In this document: positions 1 to 10,400 of the stretch, piece after piece
Position numbering within the stretch: position 1 is the first letter of the stretch
Layout of the letters: each line of letters starts with the position of its first letter
Assembly: GCA_014621405.1 (NCBI GenBank)
Contig: JAANBC010000031.1
Span: forward strand, 58,883-122,882
Reading direction: 5' to 3'
DNA: 64,000 bases
Origin: Stylonectria norvegica
Lineage: Eukaryota > Ascomycota > Sordariomycetes > Hypocreales > Nectriaceae
Translations under genes and position numbers: made by a program
Notes under the pieces: model-generated
Databases searched by the model: none
What the model saw: the letters and a program-made list of their open reading frames with translations, nothing else
Told to the model about the DNA's origin: nothing

Positions 1-1029
1 ATGTGCGAAAACTGGGCAGTCGACATCAGGTTGCGCGTCTCGGGAAGATCGGGCACGTGGAGGGTGACGAAGTCGGCTTCCTCTAGGAGGGCCTCGAGAG
101 TGGGAACTTGTTTCGCGGTGCCGAGAGACATGAGGGTGACGACATCGTAGTATATGACAGTCATGCCCATAGCCTCAGCGAGGACGGAAAGCTGCGAGCC
201 AATGTGGCCATATCCGACGATACCCAGCGTCTTGCCACGGATCTCCCAGCACTTGGCGCTGACCTTGTTCCAGGTGCCGCGGTGCAGCTCGTTGGACCGA
301 TCGCCAATCTGTCGGGCGAGGAGGATGACCTCGGCGATAACAAGCTCGGCAACACTGCGGGAGTTGGCGAAGGGGGAGTTGAAGACGGCGATTCCATGGC
401 GAGCGGCGAAGTCGAGGTCGACCTGGTTGGTGCCGATGCAGAAGCAGCCGACGACGAGGAGGTTCTTGGCCTCGCTCAGCACACGCTCGGTCAACTTGGT
501 CTTGGAGCGGATACCGATGACGTGTACGTCACTGGAGAGACGGTCATGGTTAGCAGGCAAGGCATTACGTGTTTTTGAGATTGTGCAAGAAATGGACACG
601 CCGAGGAGTGGACGCTTCATGGGCAAAACTCGTGGGCGCGGCTCATGACGACTGGAGGGGCAGCGAAAAAAAAAGTATCATGGATGGCGGGGTACCAAGT
701 ACACGGGCAAACAAGCACACTCACCGGATCTTCTCAATGAGCTCGGCCTCGGGCAGCGACGTCTTGAGGGCCTCGACCTGATAGCCTTGGCCCCTTAGGA
801 TGTCCTGGCCGGCCTCATTGACGTTCTCGAGTAGTAGGATCTTGATGTCCTGGGTGTTGAAGGGCTTGAGAGCCTTGGGCGCTGCGCGATGCGGCACGTT
901 GCCGGCCCAGCTGGTCGGGGAGTGGAAGGTGGCGGTAGGCGACGTGGACATATTTTGATCCCAGCTGTGCGAGACGGATCGCGATGCTGCCGTCGCGATC
1001 TTGGCCTGGATGTTTTGGGCGTGAGACAT
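1..1029 (-). CDS. SER3: D-3-phosphoglycerate dehydrogenase, partial (3' end outside window)
   Basis: The product would oxidise 3-phosphoglycerate to 3-phosphohydroxypyruvate with NAD, the first step of cytosolic serine synthesis. Exon 1 is 1029-725 and exon 2 runs from 531 off the left edge. The 193-bp intron (724-532) has a GTGAGT donor, and joining across it gives the frame EKIR-DVHVIGIRSKT. Visible parts are a low-complexity N-terminus of about 60 residues, the start of the regulatory/substrate domain (IKILLLENVN), the segment NLLVVGCFCIGTNQVDL, and the Rossmann signature LGIVGYGHIGSQ. The catalytic His and C-terminal ACT domain lie outside the window. The start is the first ATG, and a second in-frame ATG 26 codons later is possible. 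Two TGACTCA sites lie upstream. Family assignment is firm. Confidence 0.93.
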
Positions 1030-1523
1030 GGTGGGCGAGCTGGCGGTTGGCGATGATGTTATGGAAGAGGAGGAGGAGGAGGAGGAGAGAAGTGCCAGTA
1101 GAGGAGAGGATTGCGGGTCGAGTTAATTAACCTTATTAGAATGGAAGAATCGGGACAAGAACGGAGGGCCGGACGGGAGAGCTTTATAAGACAACGACGG
1201 CGTCTAAAGGAAAGCGAGGACTAATGGAAGATGTCCGTAGCGTCTGACTTTCACAATAAGGTACATGTAATGAATGCTTCCTTCAGCTGCGCGTCAACCA
1301 GGGTCTTCGCAGTTCGCTCCAGTCCTCATCTAGACCTCCCGTCTCAGCTTCCATGTTCCTTACTGCCGGTTCAATGAGAGTATCCACGTTTAACGTTCAC
1401 TTTGTTTTAGGCTGCTTTCAGTCCATGCAACCAGTTTGCCAGTCGATGCGACGGACCGGAGCCCAGCGGCGGAGCACCCGTGTAGGTCTGTAAATAATTG
1501 GGCCCGACTTCCGCTCGTTCGCC

Positions 1524-1530
1524 TGACTCA
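1524..1530. promoter_or_regulatory. TGACTCA, possible CPC1/GCN4-type site
   Basis: This is an exact TGACTCA about 495 bp upstream of the dehydrogenase start. Amino-acid biosynthesis genes of ascomycetes are commonly controlled by the bZIP factor Gcn4/CPC1 through this heptamer. A second copy lies at 1930-1936. A heptamer occurs by chance several times in 64 kb, so the call is weak. Confidence 0.3.
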
Positions 1531-1929
1531 GATTCAGACGGACGGTATTGGCAGAAGAAGACGTGACAATGCTACAGAGGAGGACCAAAGGTATCCGAGA
1601 GGCTTGAAGAAAATCTTTTCTTCCCGGGGTGCTCATCGCTTGTCGTCGACTGGACGGGACGAGACCGTCAACGACGCTACGCCCCACGACCCAGCTGCCA
1701 GCCTGCGATGCCGGCGATGCAACGATACTGACTGCGCTGACTGTTCAGAAGAGCTCGACCTAGAAGTGCAACACTTCAACACTGCAACCCTGTTTCAAAT
1801 GACTGTCAGAGTGGCCCCGGCCGGTCTACGGCGGAGACATGCCACCATGCCGTCATTCAATGGCGTCAAATCTCTGCTCGCCTGTCATTCTCTGCCCCGG
1901 GGCGTCTTTCTTTGCGTGCGCCGCACAGT

Positions 1930-1936
1930 TGACTCA
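1930..1936. promoter_or_regulatory. second TGACTCA, possible CPC1/GCN4-type site
   Basis: This exact TGACTCA lies about 900 bp upstream of the dehydrogenase start. It has the same meaning as the copy at 1524 and the same limits. Confidence 0.22.
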
Positions 1937-2903
1937 GCGAGAGACTCCGTTCTTTGTTAGTGCGATGTAGCTACGTCCAATGTACTGTACTTCGCAATGC
2001 AATTACTGCACGCTCTGCATGCCTGGCTTTCCGCTTCCAGCAGTCCCGCAGTCCCGCTCCGGCCTTGCGGCGCTGACGGAGACCCTCGTTCGTTGGGGCG
2101 CCGCACATCCCGCATTCGGCCGCCCCAAAACAAGAGCCGTTATTATTCGGAACCTAGGGTATTGAGAATCTAACCATGGGATCCATGAGTGATGGGATGC
2201 AATAATTGGATTGGAAGCATCGTAAATGTAATCAAGTCTGAGACTGTCATAAAAAAATATGGATATCCTACTTGTATGTGAATCATCTCCTACCTCACGT
2301 ACTCCATTTCAGAGTACATGTAGGTAAGTAAGCACCACGACCAACAGCCAGATGTGGATCCCGACTTGAGATTCCATAGCTCTGTAAGCCGACTCTTCTC
2401 AAAGGAGTCACTCAGCAGAAACACCTTCAACTAAAAGACATCACAGGCGCCCACCAACAAATAAATGCCACAGCCAACGGAGGAGAGAGGCTTTCGTTTA
2501 CACCAGACTCTGGCGACTATCACTCTCTATTATGCACCTGAAAACCCTGTCCCAATGAGAACCTTCACTGCCTTACATCCGTACCTGAAACGAGGAAAAG
2601 GAAGAACCCTGAGCTAGCTGCCACAAGGGGGGGAAACATAACTGCCGCCGGACTGCGTCTCCTAACTGTCTATCAGGTGAACCCAGATATTTGCAATTCT
2701 GCGTATTGCAACTGTAGTTCCTACAACCTACAACCAATCTCATCAAACGGCGACGGGATTCGATATTGAAGTGGCACGATCACCAGAACGCCAGCCATTT
2801 CCACGGCTTCTTCACGTATCCTCATCAACCGAACGTTCGTCGTATGCCGAGATCCTCGGCCCAGTAGAGTTTCTCATCGGCCCATCGCCTTGCCGTCTGT
2901 CAC

Positions 2904-4460
2904 TCAGCTCTGTTTGCATTCAGCAGCCTCCTGTTTGGGCTTGCCCGACTCGTCCTGTAATCAATGTCAGCGAAAATCCTTGGCCGTATTCAGTGATGCG
3001 AGTGAACCCACGTCGTCATCAGTCTCCTCTTCCTCGTCGTGGTCCTCGCTCAGATCATCCTCATCCTCATCGTCCTCATCATCGAAGTCGCCGGCATCCA
3101 TCTCGTCATCCGAGATTTCCTCAAAGGCGAGCGCCTCACCAGTGAACCAGTCAATGGCGCGGGGAATCAGCTTCTCCTTGATATCCTCGCCCAGCTGGTA
3201 ATCCAGCTCGAGACGCTCCTCGATGTCGTCCTCAATCTCTTCATCTTCGTCCTCCTCACCGGGGGCCTTTGGTGGTGAGAAGAAGTTGAAGAAGGACTCG
3301 GTGGGAACCGTCTTCTTCACGATGCGGGTCTGCTTTGTGTCTGGAGTCTCGTTAATCGAGCTGCTCGATGCCCAATAGCGAGCCAAAAGGGGAGGGAGTC
3401 ATGTCTTACTCTTATTCCTCTGCTTCTTGCTCTCGACGCGGACCGTCAGGTCCTTACCCGGTAGCCACTCAATGGCACCACCCTCGGCGTGGTCATAGAT
3501 GAAATCGCCACCATAGCCGCTCTCGTTCTGGTAGAAGTAGGTCTTGGTGATGGTCTTGTTCTTGAAGTATGCGTTGGGGGAGAACTCAAAGATGAGTCGG
3601 AAGCCGGGCTTGTCAAGGTACTCCATGCGAATGTCAGTGACGTGCTTGAGGGCAGCCTCATCGCGATCTGTGATCATCTCGGCCAGCGAGATCTGGTTCT
3701 TCATAGCTGAAAGCCAGAACTCGGGGATACCAGCCACATTGTCGGGCACGTCCGACTTCTTCTCCGGCTCGGTGGCGGACGCACCCTCGCCAGCCTCGTC
3801 CTCCTCGTCATCCTCCTCTCCAGCCTTTACTTCGTCCTCGGTGGGCTCAGCGGCTCCGTTGACAATAGTGGAACGCTTCTGGTACAGCGGAGAGAACTTG
3901 GCAAAGTACTTCTTCTCGAGCTGGAGGACCTCCTCCTGGAACTCGGCCTCGAGCTTGGAGTGCTCCTTCTGGATGCCCTTTAGGCCGGCGACACGACGGC
4001 GGACGGGGGCAGGAAGTGACTCGATGTAGCCGGACGATTGGCCGACGAGGGAGCCGAGGCGGCCCTGGATCATCTGAATGAGCTTGGGGTTCTGGGCGAA
4101 GACGGAAGCCGCGGCGGCGCGGTCAAGATCCTCTGCGAAAGGGTTAGCGGCGGCGAGCAAGCGGTGCCGACGATGAGGACGAAGCCAAAGACAACGACGA
4201 CAGCGGCGGCGATGGGCAACTCAGGCAACTCACCCTCCTTGATGCTGGCGACGCCGGGTTGCTGGGCGTGGGAGGAGATGGGCGCGTTGGCCGCGGGAGT
4301 GTTCTGGGGCGTGCTGGAGGTGGGGTAATTAGCATCCATCTCAGCATCGACGCGCGCACGCAAGAAGGGATTATCTGAAAGACAACGGTGAGGGCAGGGG
4401 CAAAAGCACTCACGGAGCCACCGACATGTCGTTTCGCTTTCCGCGGATGGGTTCGGCCAT
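2904..4460 (-). CDS. NAP1: nucleosome assembly protein 1 (histone H2A-H2B chaperone)
   Basis: This is a histone chaperone that carries H2A-H2B and shuttles between cytoplasm and nucleus. There are five exons: 4460-4414, 4313-4234, 4132-3410, 3340-3012 and 2954-2904, giving 409 residues, normal for the family. The N-terminus (MAEPIRGKRND) is joined to TPQNTPAANAP, then EDLDRAAA. The NAP core includes the long dimerisation helix (LEAEFQEEVLQLEKKYFAKF) and the segments IPEFWLSAMKNQ and FFNFFSPP, followed by a long Asp/Glu tail. The last exon is only 51 nt, follows a CTGAC branch site, and encodes the terminal residues AAECKQS. CKQS is a CaaX-like box, as in other NAP1 proteins. Reading through the last intron instead would end the protein at KDFR without the box. 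Confidence 0.95.
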
Positions 4461-5079
4461 GATGCTGGTTTGGAGAGCGAGGCAAAGCAGCAAGAGATGG
4501 AGCGTCAAGGGCGGGAAGAGTTGAGAGTTGGGGGAGAGTGAAGGAAGTTGAGAGGGCGGCGGCCGTTGTGACCTCTGCAGTGGGTTCTGGGTTGATGAAT
4601 TTTGGTGGGGGGCGATAAGTCGAAAAAACTCGGGCACTGGCCAGGCCCCAAGGCGACAAGGCCCCAGTTGCCCAGCACCAGCACGCCTCCATCCAATCCA
4701 ATTGTTGTTGGGCTCAGCGTGGATGATGGATGGAGGGGAGGGAGAGCCGCAGCAGGATAGTGTCCGCTGCGAAGGCTTCGCACTGTACAGAGTCCAGCTC
4801 GAGGGCTGGGACAGGAGGGGCTGAGATCATTGATGCATTGAAGGGGTTCACCGTAGCCGTCACTCTTTGTTGAATGCGCCCTGAAATACTGACATATCGC
4901 ACGTAGCATGGACACAAGGACGCACTGTGTATACGGCCCTCCCCCTCACCCTAGCCTTGCGATGGCCTGAACCAATCACTAACCGTTCCCACGCAGGTCT
5001 TGCGGCGGAGGGGCAAGCCACACTTCAGCCTGGTCAACCCACATGCGTCGGCCACCACCACATGTTATCTAGCCCGATA
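4461..5079. other. upstream region of NAP1 up to the transposon
   Basis: This is the promoter and leader of NAP1 (minus strand), ending at the left inverted repeat of the transposon. No other gene is recognised. Antisense open frames at 4144-4917 are shadows of the NAP1 5' region. Confidence 0.5.
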
Positions 5080-5115
5080 ATCCCTTTGAGTGCGGTAAGG
5101 GAGCTTTTTTGTACT
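5080..5115 (+). repeat. left terminal inverted repeat of the piggyBac-type element
   Basis: This 36-bp sequence starts ATCCCTTTGAGTGCGGTAAG. It is identical to the reverse complement of 7332-7367, and after one further mismatch the match continues for GC (38 of 39 bp). Unlike the interior it carries no visible mutation difference between copies. Confidence 0.95.
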
Positions 5116-5219
5116 GGCTCCACACTACCCCTGTCACTAGCGCGTGACCTGTGCCAATGTAAACAATCAGAAAATCAATAACACCAAAATTACTATTGAC
5201 AGTCATTAATTTCAAGATC

Positions 5220-7276
5220 ATGGCCTTATAACCTGATCAGCCTGTTATTGAGGCTTTCAATTCAATTATTCCTGGCCTTTCTATTAGTATGGAAAATAGT
5301 AATCGCGAGCAGCCAGCCGATAACACGTGCCGCCCTGACTTCGATCCTGTCATGCAAAAAGGAACGCATTTTCAACCTTTCCATATATAATAACGCGATC
5401 CTATTATTAAGGCCTTGCCTGACAGCCCGTTATTGCTATTCCAGCAATTTGTTCCTATTTTCCTTATTAAAAAATAAGTCACCTATACTAACGTGTCTAT
5501 TGCAATCCTGCTGTAATAATCCCTAGGGCCACAGGCTCGGCTACAGGACTGGGTTCCTATATCTGTAGGGGAAGTATTCCTCTGGCTTGCGATCCTGATT
5601 TATATTAGAATTCATACTGAAATCAGGGTTATAGACTATTAGAAGTCCCCTGATATTGACACATAATTGCCGTCATATATAATAGTCAAATATATAACTT
5701 TTGATCGGTTTTAACAGCTTCTATAGCATATATGCATTTTTGACCCTTCTAATATTAATGAATCTGTAACCTATAGCCAAGTGGCTGAGTGGTCTCTCTA
5801 GATATAGCAAGTGTCAATAGCGCTCTTTATTGCAGGCACGAATCTCGCTATAGACAAGGCTATAATCTGCTTTATGGGGCGATTAAACGAGATAATAAAG
5901 GTCCCTTTTAAGCCGATACCTCTAGGCTTTAAAGTTTGGGTTGTGGCCTAATAGGGCTTCTTTTTGCGGTGGATTTGGCATAAGCCGGGCCTGGCTTTTG
6001 GTTCTGTTAGAATCGAACTACTGAAGAAAAGGAAGAGGGCTACGAAGCCTAGGGCTAGGACTTCAAAGTCATCAACTTCATTAACTTCATCGCAGTCAAC
6101 GGCAATGGCAATAACATAACTAACGCCTACAGACCGGGCTGCCGCAACAGCGTTCGATTCAACACCCGCACCACGTGCTACAGTCGCTACGGCTGATATA
6201 GCTGCTGTTGCGTTCAATAATGACGACCCCCCCGGACCTCTTAACCTGACATAGAGTGTGGTTGTTGCCCTACTAAAACTGCTGCTGACTGCTAACCACC
6301 ACGTCTTTATTAATAACCTTTTCTCATCACCTGACCTCTTTTAAACCCTCTGTAGGCTAGGTCACGGGGCCACAGGCACGGCTCGCATTAACTATAGCTT
6401 CTACAAGCCTTATGTTAAATTAAAGATTGCTAATAAGGGGGGTAAATCGGGCTTTTCCTTCAATAAGGTCAGGACCGCACCAACAATTAATAACAAGATA
6501 TGCTATAATAATCCGACAGCCTGAACACTAGCTAACCTGTCTTTCCTTCCTCTTAGGTCAATTAAATCGCCTGGAAGGATAATACCTTAGTATTAATGCT
6601 GTTAACAGTCTTTAAAGGCAATGAATTCAAGGTTAAAACAAGGAAGAAGCCCAACTCGGAGGAGCCTCGAGCCCAACCAATCAAAGCCTTCTTTAGTGAT
6701 AAGGCCTAAAAGGAATTCCCTGTTCCTTCCATCAGGGCCCGATATAATAATAAGATAAACAGCGTTGACCGCAGTGATTAGATGCGCTCTTATTAGGGAT
6801 ATGACTATTATATTCGCCGCGGCGGTTGGCAGGCAATTATATGGACCTTCCTCTTAGATACAATACTTATAAACAGCTTTATCCTATAAGACTGAGGGCA
6901 GCCTAGTTAGCCGCGTTTTCACAGTCAAATTAAGTAGCGGCAGCAGCTTGTTAATAATATTATTAAAACCTATGTAATAACAACTCAATCCAGGAAGAGA
7001 TACTGACCCGGAGATATATTTACGCCTATTCAACAGTATTAATATGTTAATAGGGGGAAATCGGCTGCTTGCCTCGGCTATTAGGGCTTACAATACGATG
7101 ATTTGAGGTCATAATCGAAAAAGATGCCCTCAAGGGCCCCTTTGAGTGATATGACTAAAAACACCCTCAATTGCAACAACAACAAGCCCCTGAAGACCCG
7201 GCATGGCTGCGATAAGTGTGACATGGCGCTATATACTAAGAGAAATTGCTGGTACTTCTATCACAGGCTAATTTAG
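5220..7276 (+). pseudogene. piggyBac-family DDE transposase, inactivated by RIP
   Basis: One frame runs from ATG 5220 to 6497, then from 6557 to the terminal TAG at 7274-7276: 666 codons with no indel. By hand count about 29 in-frame stops interrupt it, nearly all TAG/TAA where the family expects Gln or Trp. Family landmarks in order are: a DWVPISVGEVFLWLAIL-like N-terminal block near 5547; GTNLAIDKAI with the first catalytic Asp near 5847; KPIPLGFKVWVVA; HVFINNLFSSPDLF near 6300, where the second catalytic Asp is now Asn (AAT at 6312-6314); GHGATGTAR; INSVDRSD with the third Asp near 6760; RRGGWQAIIWTFLLDT; and the C-terminal Cys-rich HGCDKCDMALYTKRNCW. The 59-nt ancestral intron 6498-6556 has lost its donor (ATATGC). 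It is clearly non-functional. Confidence 0.92.
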
Positions 7277-7331
7277 TAGTAAATCAATGTACCGCTCATC
7301 CCCGCATTCCCGATTGGCCAGCAACCCTGCA

Positions 7332-7367
7332 AGTACAAAAAAGCTCCCTTACCGCACTCAAAGGGAT
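7332..7367 (-). repeat. right terminal inverted repeat of the piggyBac-type element
   Basis: This 36-bp sequence is the exact inverse of 5080-5115. Its outer end lies 129 bp upstream of the YPK9 start codon. Confidence 0.95.
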
Positions 7368-7496
7368 AGAGTGCCGACCGACGTAATCGCCTCTGCGAAC
7401 CTTGGAAACCAGCCACATCCCGATCGCGATGGCCACCACCACGCGACAAACTCAACTTTCTTCGCCATGAGAGAAACTCTCCGGTGACCTTTGGCC

Positions 7497-10400
7497 ATGG
7501 ACGACGACGCCCCCCCAACCCCCGAACAGGGCGGCAGGCCTTCTACCGCCAATGCCCCCGTTCCTCTGTACCGGTTGAATTCGAATGCCAGTAGATCGAG
7601 CATATTTGAGGATGTTGAAATGGCACACGAGGAGGTTAGTAGTCGACTTAGAAGGTCCAACCGTCCAATTGCTGACCTCTTTTCCATGGTGTAGCTATAC
7701 TCTGGACCCATTGCCGAAAGCCTTCCGACCAGTGTTTCCGCCTTCTCACATCGCAGACAACGTGCCGACTCTATTGCAAGTTTCACATACTACGACGACG
7801 ATCAAGACGACGATGACGAACAGGACGATTCGCCGGAGGATTTTGCGAATGGCTTCGGGGCTGACGGCGCCGTAGCACAGAGCGACATCGATGCATACTC
7901 CAGACACAGCGTTTCAGATATCGGAGACTTCGAGTTTGGCGACGTCGACCATGACGATGTAGACGATAACTCCTCCGATCAGGGGTACGAATCCTCCCAC
8001 CGCGGTCACACGCTGAGACGGCACTCGTCTGTTCGCTCTCGGAGCTCAGTCCATGATCGTCTTCTTCGGAGGGATAGCACTGCGACTGCTGAAAGCGCTC
8101 GCATCCAGGGCCGCACAAGCCAGAAGGTCTATATGGTCAACGAGGATTTGACCATTGCAATCGCCGGCTTCCGCACAAGCAATATTGGGCATTTCATTTA
8201 CCTCATTCTCTGCGTCTTGAGCGGCGGGATCGCATACCTCTTGTTTCGGTGGCTTCCCCGATGGTATGTTGGAGTCTTGGGACGACCATGCTCTCTCGCG
8301 GACTGCGACTGGGTTGTGATAGAAAACCAATGGGGCGAACTTGTTATAATGACGGTGCAATCTCAGCCTTATGACCGGCCCGCGTCAACTGTCTTTGGAC
8401 TATCCAAAAAACTGTCTTTCGACGCGTTCGACGAAGATAATGATCCCATCATCAACGACCTACGGAGCCTGGATTACCGATATGTGCGGCTCTCCTTCAA
8501 TCCCATCGAAGACAAGTTTGTCCTATGTAGCGGCTGGAAGGATCCAAACTGGACTGATATACGCATCCTTCGAGCTGGGCTTGACAATGACGAGAAGAAC
8601 AGCCGGGAGATCGTGTTCGGAAGCAACCTCATCGATATTGAGCAGAAAACTATGGGCCAGCTGCTAGTTGACGAGGTACTTATCCATAACTGCAAAGCAT
8701 TGAACTCTTCGCAATCGCGCCTTGCTGACCTCGCCAGGTGCTTCATCCATTCTACATCTTTCAAATCGCAAGCTTAGTGCTGTGGTCTCTCGACAGCTAC
8801 TATTATTATGCCGTTGCTATATTTCTCATGTCTGTGGGAAGCATCGCGGCCACACTCATCGAGACTCGATCAGTAGGTTGGACCTGAACTCAACTGCTTA
8901 CTCTACACGAGCTGACAAGACAGACGATGCAACGACTTCGCGACATCTCGCGGTTTGAATGTGACGTTAGAGTCCTCCGTAACGGGTTTTGTATGCATTA
9001 ATGTATGTCCCGAATTGTGCGCAGTAATACTAACTTTTGCTCGTCAGGGAGATACTTGAGCTCGAGCGATCTTGTGCCTGGTGATATCTACGAACTCAGC
9101 GATCCAAGTTTGACACTATTCCCGAGTGATAGTTTGCTGCTTACCGGAGATTGTATTGTCAACGAGAGCATGCTCACTGGTAAGACTGGTCAACCTGCTT
9201 CGCATGGACGGCACTAATATTGCTCCAGGTGAATCCGTGCCAGTGTCGAAAATACCAGCAAGTGACGAAACCCTACTTAGTATGGATTTGAGCGCCTCGT
9301 CTGTCACCCCTGAAACGGCCCGCCACTTCCTCTTCTGTGGCACCAAGATAATTCGGGCGAGGCGTCCGCAAGAAGATAAGGACGGCGATGCCGTTGCTCT
9401 AGCACTTGTGGTTCGCACCGGCTTCAGTACCACCAAAGGATCCCTTGTGCGGTCCATGCTCTTTCCGAAACCCTCCGGCTTCAGCTTCTATCGGGATTCT
9501 TTCAGGTACATCAGCGTGATGGGCATCATCGCCCTAATAGGTTTCGTTGCTTCCTTTGTCAACTTCATCAGGCTGGGAATCGCGTGGCACATGATCATTG
9601 TTCGAGCGCTGGATCTCATCACCATTGTTGTACCTCCAGCTCTCCCTGCTACCCTAACAATTGGAACCAACTTTGCGCTCCACCGATTGAAGAAGAAGCA
9701 GATCTTTTGTATCAGTCCCCAACGAGTCAACGTCGGTGGAAAGCTCGACATTATGTGCTTTGATAAGACGGGGACGCTGACCGAGGAGGGCTTGGACGTA
9801 CTCGGGGTACGGGTCGCTAATGGCGATACTCATAAGTTTGGCGATATGATCACGGAATCAAAGCTTTTGTTGGCGGAAGCGACAAATCAGAGCTCGCAGG
9901 GCAGCCTGCGGGCGGCGTTACACACCATGGCAACTTGCCACTCTCTGCGCTCCATTGACGGCGAGCTTCTCGGAGATCCTTTGGACGTCAAGATGTTCGA
10001 GTTTACCCACTGGTCCTATGAAGAGGGAAAGCAAAGCGCCAACGAGGGAGAGGACGAGGAGCAGGGTGGTCTAGAGCCATCCATTGCTCGACCGCCAGAT
10101 GTACGCAAGTTCATCCCCGTCGAAAAACCATTGCTAACACACGAATCTTAGGCCTCTCTTGAGCTTGGCGTTCTCAAGACGTTTGAGTTCGTCTCTCAGC
10201 TTCGACGAGCCAGCGTCATTGTTCGCCAGTTTGGACAGAAAAGTGGTGACATCTTTGTGAAGGGTGCTCCTGAGGCGATGCGAGAAATCTGCCGCCCGGA
10301 AAGCTGTAAGTTGACGCGATTAGAAGTATTCGACTTTGGCTAACGATATCGCTCAGTTCCATCGGACTACGAAGAGCTGTTGTCCTACTACACTCACAAA

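Larger units (their letters stand above)
1030..2903. other. intergenic: upstream region of the dehydrogenase gene and 3' flank of NAP1
   Basis: No gene is recognised here. The open frame at 1436-1960 (+) resembles no family I know. A GA-rich run lies at about 1068-1090, just upstream of the dehydrogenase start, probably in its 5' leader. Confidence 0.5.
5080..7367 (+). mobile_element. complete RIP-mutated piggyBac-type DNA transposon
   Basis: This 2288-bp unit is bounded by 36-bp perfect terminal inverted repeats (5080-5115 and 7332-7367) and encloses one transposase frame with an ancestral intron. The interior is AT-rich and full of TAG/TAA codons, unlike the GC-richer flanks, as expected for RIP in ascomycetes. 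Piggybac elements duplicate TTAA. The flanks here (GATA on the left, AGAG on the right) no longer show a clear TTAA, so the target site is decayed or the boundary is a few bases off. The element sits between the divergently transcribed NAP1 and YPK9 genes and ends 129 bp before the YPK9 ATG. Confidence 0.9.

Noticed and set aside
1436..1960. 174-codon plus-strand open frame upstream of the dehydrogenase gene
   Set aside because: No recognisable similarity, no splice partners, and it overlaps the likely promoter.
5774..5850. tRNA-like stretch (GCCAAGTGGCTGAGTGGTCT)
   Set aside because: It lies inside the transposase frame (EWSL...QVSIALFIAGTNLAID) and lacks a matching T arm and acceptor stem.
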